From NCBI RefSeq assembly GCF_009469595.2, contig NZ_SSXV01000010.1, positions 82,058 through 146,057 of the forward strand: 64,000 nucleotides of DNA, given 5' to 3'. Of the stretch, positions 51,934 through 60,278 are shown one piece after another (position 1 is the stretch's first letter; each line of letters starts with the position of its first letter). The position numbers and the translations under genes were made by a program. The DNA comes from Thauera sp. 2A1 (GTDB lineage Bacteria > Pseudomonadota > Gammaproteobacteria > Burkholderiales > Rhodocyclaceae). The notes below the pieces were generated by a model. It saw only the letters and a list, made by a program, of their open reading frames with translations. It was not told the DNA's origin and searched no databases.

Positions 51934-53030
51934 CGATCTCCCGCGGGAAGCGCGGAGCAGATCGACTTCTGGTCTTCGCTCGCAAGATCTGCGCTCATCG
52001 GCAGGCTCATGACCCGTTTTGCGGCTTCCTTCGCCAGGGGGGTGCAGTCCGCACAGCAGAGGTGCTTGTACGCAGGCTGCTCGTTGAGGGGAACGGGGTA
52101 GTGCACCGCCGTCGGGATGCCGGCCTTCTGCAGCGCGGCCTGAACGGCCTCACGGTCATCACACAGCACCGTGTACTGGCCGAAGACGGACGTCCTGTCG
52201 CTGCGTTGAACAACGCGCGGAAAGCCGAGCTCATCGAGCATGCGGTTGTAGCGGGCCCCGATCTCGAGCCTTTGCGCGATCTCCCAGTCGAAGCGATCGA
52301 GCTTGGCCAGGACGACGGCGCACTGCAGCGTATCCATGCGCCCGCCGACGCCGATACGCGTATGGACGTAACGCTTGCTCTGGCCATGAACGCGAATCTC
52401 GCGACAGGCCTGGGCGATGGAGTCGTCATTGGTGAAGACCGCACCGCCGTCGCCATAACAGCCCAGCGGCTTGCTCGGGAAAAAGCTGGTACAGCCGATG
52501 GTCGAGAGGTTGCAGCTCTTGCGGCCCTTGTACTCCGCACCGAAGCTCTGCGCGGCATCCTCGATGACCGGGACGTTGCCGTGGCGCGCGGCGATGGCGT
52601 TGATCTCGTCCATGTCCGCCGGCTGGCCGTACAGGCTGACCGGCATGATGGCCTTCGTCCGCGGCGTGATGGCGGCTTCGATCAGGCTGGCGTCGATGTT
52701 GCAGGTGTCGGGCTCGATGTCGACGAACACCGGCTTGGCGCCGAGCAGAACGATCACCTCCGCCGTGGCGACGAAGGTAAACGGCGTCGTGATGATCTCG
52801 TCGCCCGGACCGATGCCCAACGCCATCAGGCTGATCAGCAAGGCTTCGGTGCCACTCGCAACGGTGATGCAGTGCTTGGCGCCGGTAAAGTCTTCGAGAC
52901 GCGCTTCAAGCTCGCGCACCTCGGGCCCCATGATGTACTGCCCATGCTCGAGCACGGTATTGATGCGCGCCTGGATCTGGGGCTGCAGCGCCCGGTACTG
53001 GGCCTTGAGGTCGATGAAAGGGATGCTCAT
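51930..53030 (-). CDS. wbpE: UDP-3-keto-GlcNAcA aminotransferase (WbpE, DegT/DnrJ/EryC1 family)
   Basis: A 366-residue PLP enzyme: [63 protein letters not shown] and the PLP-lysine motif [15 protein letters not shown]. It aminates the C3 keto group with glutamate as donor. Start ATG 53030 overlaps the wbpD stop (ATGA). Confidence 0.95.
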   Translation of the reverse strand: MSIPFIDLKAQYRALQPQIQARINTVLEHGQYIMGPEVRELEARLEDFTGAKHCITVASGTEALLISLMALGIGPGDEIITTPFTFVATAEVIVLLGAKPVFVDIEPDTCNIDASLIEAAITPRTKAIMPVSLYGQPADMDEINAIAARHGNVPVIEDAAQSFGAEYKGRKSCNLSTIGCTSFFPSKPLGCYGDGGAVFTNDDSIAQACREIRVHGQSKRYVHTRIGVGGRMDTLQCAVVLAKLDRFDWEIAQRLEIGARYNRMLDELGFPRVVQRSDRTSVFGQYTVLCDDREAVQAALQKAGIPTAVHYPVPLNEQPAYKHLCCADCTPLAKEAAKRVMSLPMSADLASEDQKSICSALPAGDR

Positions 53031-53617
53031 TGGCTGATTCGCTCCAGGGTCTTGCCGTTCAATCGATAGTGTTGCCCGCTGTGGGGACACGTGTAGTCGC
53101 CGTGGCCTTCGAGGGGCAGCGGAATCTGCTCGCCGAACTCGCTCATCCAGCCCACCTGCCGTGCGGGCACGCCGACCATCAGCGCATAGGGCTTGACGTC
53201 CTTGTTGATCACCGCCCCAGCGCCGACGAAGGCGAATTCGCCGACCGTCGTCCCGCAGACGATGGTGCAGTTGGCGCCGAGGGTGGCACCACGCTTGACT
53301 ACGGTGTCACGGTATTCGCTCTTGCGTTCGATGAGCGAGCGCGGGTTGTAGACGTTGGTGAAGACCATGCTGGGGCCGCAGAACACGCCTTCTTCCAGGA
53401 TAACGTTGTCGTACACCGAGACATTATTCTGGATCTTGCACTTGTCGCCGATGACGACCTTGTTGCCGACGAAGACGTTCTGGCCGAGCGAGACGCCCTT
53501 GCCGATGCGTGCACCGCCGCACACGTGGGCAAAGTGCCAGACCCGGGAACCTTCGCCGATCTGGGCGCCGTCGTCGACGATGGCGCTGGGGTGAACCGTG
53601 TAGTTCGCTTGTGTCAT
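53027..53617 (-). CDS. wbpD: UDP-GlcNAc3NA 3-N-acetyltransferase (WbpD)
   Basis: A 196-residue hexapeptide-repeat acetyltransferase: [82 protein letters not shown] and [19 protein letters not shown], the WbpD/WlbB signature with N (Asn) and H residues around the active site. It acetylates the new 3-amino group with acetyl-CoA. Start overlaps the stop of the FAD enzyme (ATGA); longer reading to 53716 rejected. Confidence 0.95.
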   Translation of the reverse strand: MTQANYTVHPSAIVDDGAQIGEGSRVWHFAHVCGGARIGKGVSLGQNVFVGNKVVIGDKCKIQNNVSVYDNVILEEGVFCGPSMVFTNVYNPRSLIERKSEYRDTVVKRGATLGANCTIVCGTTVGEFAFVGAGAVINKDVKPYALMVGVPARQVGWMSEFGEQIPLPLEGHGDYTCPHSGQHYRLNGKTLERISQ

Positions 53618-54654
53618 TGCAATGTCCTCTTGGCGGCTTCTTCGCCCTGCAATTGGGCGGTAGTCCATTTGCCACCGTATATGTGCAGCACCTTGCCCAC
53701 CCGCTCGAAGGCCCACTCACGGGTCGCATCCGAAGGGTTGTCCGCGCTGCGGATGAGCGGCCGAACGCCGGCAAAGGCATCGGCCACATCACTGCGCCGG
53801 GCTGGCAAGGTCAGGTAGTGGTTATATGCATCAAGCAGGTAGCGGATCTCGTCCTCGGTGGGCCCGGGGTTGTCAGGGGTCGCCTGACGCATCTCGGTCG
53901 TGCCGATTAGCGTCTGGCCGTTGCGCGGGAGCACGAAGAAGATCCGCTTCTCGCCGGGTACCTGCAGCAGCATGGCGGCCGGACACAGGCGGTCGAGCAC
54001 GATGTGGCTGCCACGCACCCAGTCCAGTGCATAGGCCGACGGCCCGGGCTGGGTGCGACGCAGCTCGAGCGCCCACGGACCGGTCGCGTTGACGATGCGG
54101 TCGAAGTCATCCAGATCATCGATATGTGATACCGCAGTTCCACAGATCACTTCGCCACCGGCGGCGCTGAACTGCTCGACTACCCAGTTGCCCAGCGCTT
54201 CATCGTCCATCTTTGCGTCGTAGAACGCATACGCGCCCTGCAGACCGGTCCGAACCAACGCGGGCTGCAACGCGCCAACTTCGTTGGCCGTGAACCAGCG
54301 CCCTTTCGGAAAACCACTACCACGTGCCAGCAGATCGTAAAGGCGTATGCCCAAACCGATGGTCCAGCGAGCGCGGCCGGCGTTTTCATAGACGGGTAAC
54401 AGCAACTGGAGCGGATCGCACAAGTGCGGAGCCTGCCGAAGCCAGGCAGCGCGCGCCTGGAGGGACTTGCCGACCAGGCGGACATGCCCCCGCTCGAGAT
54501 AGCGCAGACCGCCGTGCAGCAGTTTTGATGACGCGCGACTAGTTTCGGCCATGGGGCGCTTGCGCTCGAACAGACTCACGTTCGCCCCTTTGCGAACGAG
54601 CGCCCATGCGGTGCAAGCCCCGACGATACCCGCCCCAACCACCGCCACCCGCAC
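53614..54654 (-). CDS. GlpD-like FAD-dependent oxidoreductase inside the wbp operon
   Basis: A 346-residue DAO-family flavoprotein: [28 protein letters not shown] (FAD-binding GxGxxG), [18 protein letters not shown] (closely like GlpD SSRSTKLIHGG), [12 protein letters not shown] and [21 protein letters not shown] (GlpD-like GKWTT). It lacks the C-terminal domain of true GlpD (~500 residues). Likely substrate is glycerol-3-phosphate or a hydroxy-sugar. It starts with GTG (54654) 3 bases after wbpB and overlaps wbpD, so it is co-translated with the UDP-ManNAc3NAcA enzymes. No standard step of that pathway needs it. Confidence 0.82.
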   Translation of the reverse strand: MRVAVVGAGIVGACTAWALVRKGANVSLFERKRPMAETSRASSKLLHGGLRYLERGHVRLVGKSLQARAAWLRQAPHLCDPLQLLLPVYENAGRARWTIGLGIRLYDLLARGSGFPKGRWFTANEVGALQPALVRTGLQGAYAFYDAKMDDEALGNWVVEQFSAAGGEVICGTAVSHIDDLDDFDRIVNATGPWALELRRTQPGPSAYALDWVRGSHIVLDRLCPAAMLLQVPGEKRIFFVLPRNGQTLIGTTEMRQATPDNPGPTEDEIRYLLDAYNHYLTLPARRSDVADAFAGVRPLIRSADNPSDATREWAFERVGKVLHIYGGKWTTAQLQGEEAAKRTLQ

Positions 54655-54657
54655 CGC

Positions 54658-55716
54658 TCAATACTCCAGTGGCAAGGCGATGCGCTTTCCGTCGCGAGCG
54701 GACAGGTACATGGCGATCAGCAACTCGAGACTCTTGAGCCCCTCGCGACCGTCGGTCTCGGCTTCGGCCTCGCCAAACAGGGTGTTGATCACGTTGTCGT
54801 AGTAAAGCGGGTGTCCGAAGCCATACACACTGGTTGTCGCGTAGCTGGCCTGCTTGATGTCCTCGTCTTCCGGTCGCTTGTCCTCGAACTCCCAGTGCTG
54901 GATTTCATTCACGGCGACGCCACCGATACGGACCGTACCCTTCTCGCCCAGGATCGTGATGCTGCCCTCGAGGTTCTTCGGATAGGTGAGCATCGTGACG
55001 TTAAGGGTACCCATCGCGCCACTACGCCAGCGCAGCGCCGCAACGCCAGAATCTTCGACCTCGATATCGCGCGCCAACGTGCCGGTGTAGGCCATCACGC
55101 TCTCGACCGGACCGATCAGCCAGTCGAGGAGGTCGATGTAGTGGCTCGCCTGGTTCATAAAGGCACCACCGTCGAACTCCCAGGTGCCACGCCATTTGGC
55201 GCTGTCGTAGTAGTCTTGCGGGCGGGTCCAGAAGACATTCACCGCAACGCCGTAGATGCGGCCGAAGCGCTTCTGCTCCACCGCGCGCTTGAGCAACTGC
55301 AGCGTGGCATTACGGCGGTTCTGCTTGACGACGAAGAGCCGCACGCCGGCCTTGTCGCAGGCTTCGACCATCTTCAGGCCATCCTGCCAGCGCGTGGCCA
55401 TGGGTTTCTCGGTCATCACGTGCCGGCCGGCCTCAGCGATCTCGATTGCCTGGGCAGGATGTAGGCCGCTGGGCGTCGTAAGGATCACACAGTCGGCCTT
55501 CGTATGTCCCAGGAGGTCGGACAATCTTCCATGGCCGCGCGCGCCGGTTTTCTCGACCGCCGCAGCGAGTGCCGCGGGGTTGATGTCGCATACGTCGACG
55601 ATCTCGCAGCGGTCGGCATGCTTCGCCATGGCCGCGAAATGGTTCTGCGCGATACGGCCGCAGCCGACGAGGGCGAAGCGAACCTTGCGGTCGGTGATCG
55701 GAGGGGCGAAGTGCAT
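54658..55716 (-). CDS. wbpB: UDP-GlcNAcA 3-dehydrogenase (WbpB, Gfo/Idh/MocA family)
   Basis: A 352-residue oxidoreductase: VRFALVGCGRIAQNHFAAMAKHAD (NAD-binding), VILTTPSGLHPAQAIEIAEAGRHVMTEKPMA (EKP motif), FVVKQNRRNAT, GRIYGVAVNVFWTRPQDYYD and GAFMNQASHYIDLLDWLIG with catalytic His/Asp neighbourhood. It oxidises C3 of UDP-GlcNAcA before WbpE. The ATG at 55716 follows wbpA after one base. Similar to WbpB/WlbA. Confidence 0.94.
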   Translation of the reverse strand: MHFAPPITDRKVRFALVGCGRIAQNHFAAMAKHADRCEIVDVCDINPAALAAAVEKTGARGHGRLSDLLGHTKADCVILTTPSGLHPAQAIEIAEAGRHVMTEKPMATRWQDGLKMVEACDKAGVRLFVVKQNRRNATLQLLKRAVEQKRFGRIYGVAVNVFWTRPQDYYDSAKWRGTWEFDGGAFMNQASHYIDLLDWLIGPVESVMAYTGTLARDIEVEDSGVAALRWRSGAMGTLNVTMLTYPKNLEGSITILGEKGTVRIGGVAVNEIQHWEFEDKRPEDEDIKQASYATTSVYGFGHPLYYDNVINTLFGEAEAETDGREGLKSLELLIAMYLSARDGKRIALPLEY

Positions 55717-55717
55717 G

Positions 55718-57031
<1,314 letters not shown>

Positions 57032-57397
57032 TTGAGACAAAAGTGGCTGTTGTGGAGCTACATGCAGCGCGACGACACCGCCCTCCTCTGGCCTGCGGCG
57101 TGGCGGGCTTCGGGAGCCGAGTCGAGCATGTCTGTTTAAAGGAATGGAATTATCGCATTGCAGCAGCAATTTCCGATAGATCACCAAGGTAATAGCACGC
57201 CATGGCGCAGGCCATCCGACATCGACACGGACGGCAGGACACGGGCTGGCGCGGCACGAGCTGCAGCGGAATGGACCAGAGTTCAGATGTAAGAAACTTT
57301 TTGTCGTCATTTTCAGAGCACTCATTCGTGCAATCACCCGCTTGCCGCCGCGCCCGATCCGGGCTTGAATAGGACCTCGACATCGGGGAACGAAACC
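57032..57397. other. Intergenic region between wbpA and the second Uma2 gene
   Basis: About 366 bases between divergent genes; both promoters must be here. I see no gene, no clear sigma-70 pair and no JUMPstart/ops element. The 57120-57180 stretch is AT-richer (TTTAAAGGAATGGAATTATC) and could hold the wbpA promoter. Confidence 0.5.
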
Positions 57398-58000
57398 ATG
57401 GGCCTGGCGCTTCGCGATCATCACCGCTACACCTATGCCGACTGCCTGACCTGGCCGGAAAACGTGCGTTACGAGCTGATCGACGGCGAGGCCTTTCTGA
57501 TGGCGCCGGCGCCCGCGCTTGACCATCAGGACATCGCCGGTGAAATCTACCGCCAGGTCGCCAACCAGCTTGACGGCAAGCCCTGCCGCCCGTTCATCGC
57601 CCCGGTGGATGTGCGCCTGCCGCGCCACGACCAAGGCAATGCCGGAGACGACGCCATCGACACCGTGGTGCAGCCCAACGTGCTGGTGGTGTGCGACCCC
57701 GCGAAGACCGACCGCCGCGGCATCTGCGGCGCGCCCGACTGGGTGGTGGAGGTGCTCTCGCCCGCCACGGCCGCGCACGATCAGATCGTCAAGCGCCGCA
57801 TCTACGAGCGCGCCGGCGTGGCCGAATACTGGCTGGTGCACCCGCAGGACCGCACGGTGACCATCTATGCACTGATTGACGGCCAGTACGGCAGGCCTGA
57901 GATCTTCGAGCTGAAGGGCGAAACGCCGATCGGCGTGCTGCCGGACGTGGTCATCGCCTGGGATGCGCTGGTGGCGCGGCTGCCGAAGCCGGAGTATTGA
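57398..58000 (+). CDS. Uma2/DUF820 family PD-(D/E)xK nuclease-like protein
   Basis: A 200-residue Uma2 protein: YTYADCLTWPENVRYELIDGEAFLMAPAP, then VQPNVLVVCDPAKTDRRGICGAPDWVVEVLSPATAAHDQIVKRRIYERAGVAEYWLVHP, the nuclease-fold D...E-x-L...K pattern. Only family-level similar to the Uma2 protein at 23913. Start ATG 57398 is behind a GGGGAACG stretch. Function unproven. Confidence 0.85.
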   Translation: MGLALRDHHRYTYADCLTWPENVRYELIDGEAFLMAPAPALDHQDIAGEIYRQVANQLDGKPCRPFIAPVDVRLPRHDQGNAGDDAIDTVVQPNVLVVCDPAKTDRRGICGAPDWVVEVLSPATAAHDQIVKRRIYERAGVAEYWLVHPQDRTVTIYALIDGQYGRPEIFELKGETPIGVLPDVVIAWDALVARLPKPEY

Positions 58001-58065
58001 CGCCGGCCGACGAGCGGCCCGCTCGTCGATCGTCGACTGCGGAGCAACCCTGCCCGATGTCGGGA

Positions 58066-58254
58066 TCAGTGATCGGCCGGTGGTTCGATTGAGCGCTCCC
58101 GCACCTTCACCCGCCACACCATGTGGTCATGGCGCTGGCGCTCGGATTCTGACACGTGGCTGCCGTTCAAATGCTCCAGCGTGGCGAAATCGGCGTCCGC
58201 CACCCATTCGCCCGGACCCCGCCGACAGCTTCGGCCACGGTTGAACTTCACCAA
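58066..58254 (-). pseudogene. Remnant of an Rpn/DUF4351 nuclease gene with internal deletion
   Basis: Encodes GEWVADADFATLEHLNGSH, then ESERQRHDHMVWRVKVRER joined directly to EPPADH and the stop. The intact gene at 59154 has the same N-part (GDWVADADFSTLEHVNGSY) and the same EPPADH end, but ~270 codons in between. So this is a copy with a large internal deletion, lacking its first ~40 codons as well. Same strand as the intact copy. Confidence 0.9.
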
Positions 58255-58297
58255 GGCGCCATCTAGACTCCGTCCACGTCATCCGACAGGAACTCCA

Positions 58298-58615
58298 ATG
58301 GGCGCCCAGACGTTCGCCGACCTCGACGCGATGTCGCTCCATCAATGCAACAGGGAGCTTCATGAAGCGCTGCGCGTTCGTGCGATGAGCCCTGCGGCAT
58401 TCAGTTCGTGGCTCAAGCATACGCTCACCCCGCTGCAGACATTGGCAGGTGGCGTCTTCGATGCGGACAACGAGCCCTTTCAACCTGCAGTGCGTTGCTT
58501 CCAGACTCCGGCGGACAAGCAACGTTATGACGATGAACAAGAGCTTGCACGCGCCGTGCGGCTGGCGTTGAAAAGAAGCATGAATGCCGGCCAGCCGCAA
58601 GAAAAGGGCGCCTGA
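58298..58615 (+). CDS. Hypothetical protein paired with a nucleotidyltransferase gene
   Basis: A 105-residue, mostly helical protein (LHQCNRELHEALRVRAMSPAAFSSWLKHTLTPLQTLAGGVFDADNEPFQ; KQRYDDEQELARAVRLALKRSM). Start ATG 58298 has AGGAACT upstream. It overlaps the nucleotidyltransferase gene by 32 bases in another frame. I do not recognise a family; position and size make it a possible antitoxin or partner of the nucleotidyltransferase. Confidence 0.65.
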   Translation: MGAQTFADLDAMSLHQCNRELHEALRVRAMSPAAFSSWLKHTLTPLQTLAGGVFDADNEPFQPAVRCFQTPADKQRYDDEQELARAVRLALKRSMNAGQPQEKGA

Positions 58616-59099
58616 CACCACCGATATCAGGCGCCTCGCAAAGACGCTCCAGGATCACGGGGTGGAATACGCCGTCATTGGCGGCATCGCAATGGCGTTG
58701 CATGGTTTCCCGCGAGCGACGAAGGATATCGACCTGCTGTTGCCGATCGATGCCGGCAATAACGCCCGCCTTCTCGAGGCACTCGCGGCCATTCCCGAAA
58801 CCCGTGCGGTACTTGAAGATCTCAAGCGGGAGTGGCTGGATCAGGGCTTTTCGACTGCAGCGGACGGTGAGATCAGCATCAACCTCCTCTTTGTTGCTGC
58901 CGGCCACGCCTTCGAAGAACTGCGCGCTCACATCCAGACCGTGATTTTCGATGGCATACCCATCTCGACGCTCGACATCGACGGCATGTTGATGACCAAG
59001 CAGACAACCCGCGACACGGACATTCCAGACCGCCAGCGTTTGCGTCAATTGCGCGACGCCTTGCGTGCCGTCCGCGGTGCGGCACAAGACGAACCGTAG
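58584..59099 (+). CDS. MNT/AbiEii-type nucleotidyltransferase-fold protein
   Basis: A 171-residue protein with the pol-beta nucleotidyltransferase start EYAVIGGIAMALHGFPRATKDIDLLLP: Gly33-Gly34 and the metal-binding D48-x-D50. The C-terminal part (LKREWLDQGFSTAADGEISINLLF, then IPISTLDIDGMLMTKQTTRDTDI) fits a small AbiEii/DUF6036-like family. Such proteins act as toxins or antitoxins in several two-gene systems. Overlaps the 105-residue gene, so both form a cassette lying between two copies of an Rpn-type gene. Confidence 0.75.
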   Translation: MPASRKKRAPDTTDIRRLAKTLQDHGVEYAVIGGIAMALHGFPRATKDIDLLLPIDAGNNARLLEALAAIPETRAVLEDLKREWLDQGFSTAADGEISINLLFVAAGHAFEELRAHIQTVIFDGIPISTLDIDGMLMTKQTTRDTDIPDRQRLRQLRDALRAVRGAAQDEP

Positions 59100-59153
59100 C
59101 CATCTTCGCGCCGATCGACGACCCGTATCAGGCAAGCCGTGTCGATCCTGGGA

Positions 59154-60173
59154 TCAGTGGTCGGCCGGTGGTTCGACAAACACGGCGGCCAGGCTCGGCG
59201 CGTCGAGCACCGCTTCTGTCCAGCACACCAGTTGCTCTTCGGTGGCTTCATTCAGACGCACACCGACCCAGTCGGGCAACTCGCCGAAACGACGGGTGAG
59301 CAGGCGAGCAAGCACGCGCGCTTCGCCCTCCAGACGGCCCTGCAATTGACCCTCGAGCCGGCCCTCAAGCCGGCCCTCCAGACGTCCTTGCAGGCGCCCT
59401 TTCCGGGTTGCTTCGTCGAACCAGCCTTCGATGCGTTCTGCCAACATCGTGTCGGCCTCCATGATGTCGTTGATTCGATTGATGTCTTCGATGGTAGAGG
59501 GCGGCGCCTTGCGGCGCAACAGGGACTTCACCCACACTCCGAAGGCACGGCGCAGGGACTGCAGTTCGGGGCTGCGCATCATCTTGTCGAGCGCCTGCAG
59601 AACCTGGCGCACTTCGCCCACCGACTGCCCGCGCTCGAGGCTGAACAGGGCCTCGCTGAAATTGCGCACCGTATCGACCGGATGCAGCTTCAGGCGCGCC
59701 TCGTCGAGCAGATGGTAGAGCAGCCGCGGATGGAACGGTTCCAGCCCGCGGGGCGGCGCGACGAAACAATCGGCCACGTCCACCGGCGGCTTCCACTCGG
59801 GCAAGCCGTTGTACAGCACGATGGGCAGGATGGGCGGCAGCCTGCCTTCCTGCACTTCACCCTCACGGATCAGGTTCTGTGCCAGCAGCCCGACATAGAC
59901 CATCATCCGCACGGCCATCCAGGGATCGGGTTCGCTCTGGAATTCCAGGATCAGATACACCCACAGCCAGCGCTCCCGCACCTTCACCCGCCACACCATG
60001 TCGTCATGGCGCTGGCGTTCCGATTCCGACACGTAGCTGCCGTTCACATGCTCCAGCGTGGAGAAATCGGCATCCGCCACCCAGTCGCCCGGCACATAGC
60101 CCAGCAGGAGATCGCGCACCATCTCGGGATGGGAGAAAAGCAGCTTGTAGCCGGTATCGTGGGGTGAAGGCAT
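59154..60173 (-). CDS. Rpn family recombination-promoting nuclease/putative transposase (DUF4351)
   Basis: A 339-residue protein: HDTGYKLLFSHPEMVRDLLLGYVPGDW and VYLILEFQSEPDPWMAVRMMVYVGLL (the PD-(D/E)xK core with E-F-Q), WKPPVDVADCF, and a C-terminal run of GRLEG/GQLQG repeats (about residues 275-300) typical of this family. Family members act as DNA nucleases that raise recombination (RpnA in E. coli). Start ATG 60173 is chosen by family N-terminus. A broken copy is at 58066-58254. Confidence 0.88.
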   Translation of the reverse strand: MPSPHDTGYKLLFSHPEMVRDLLLGYVPGDWVADADFSTLEHVNGSYVSESERQRHDDMVWRVKVRERWLWVYLILEFQSEPDPWMAVRMMVYVGLLAQNLIREGEVQEGRLPPILPIVLYNGLPEWKPPVDVADCFVAPPRGLEPFHPRLLYHLLDEARLKLHPVDTVRNFSEALFSLERGQSVGEVRQVLQALDKMMRSPELQSLRRAFGVWVKSLLRRKAPPSTIEDINRINDIMEADTMLAERIEGWFDEATRKGRLQGRLEGRLEGRLEGQLQGRLEGEARVLARLLTRRFGELPDWVGVRLNEATEEQLVCWTEAVLDAPSLAAVFVEPPADH

Positions 60174-60278
60174 GCCGACGTCGGTGATCTTGGGCGGAAC
60201 CACATTCTATTTCATACGCATATCTCCGGATTGGCTTGCCGCCTTCGCGGCGCAAGCGAACACGGCCATGTGTCGCCC

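Noticed and set aside
57032..57397. JUMPstart/ops element expected before an O-antigen operon
   Set aside because: No GGCGGTAG core or related 39-base element found on either strand.
57032..58117. N-terminal extension of wbpA to ~800 residues
   Set aside because: The added part is antisense to the Uma2 gene and has no family match; WbpA is normally ~436 residues.
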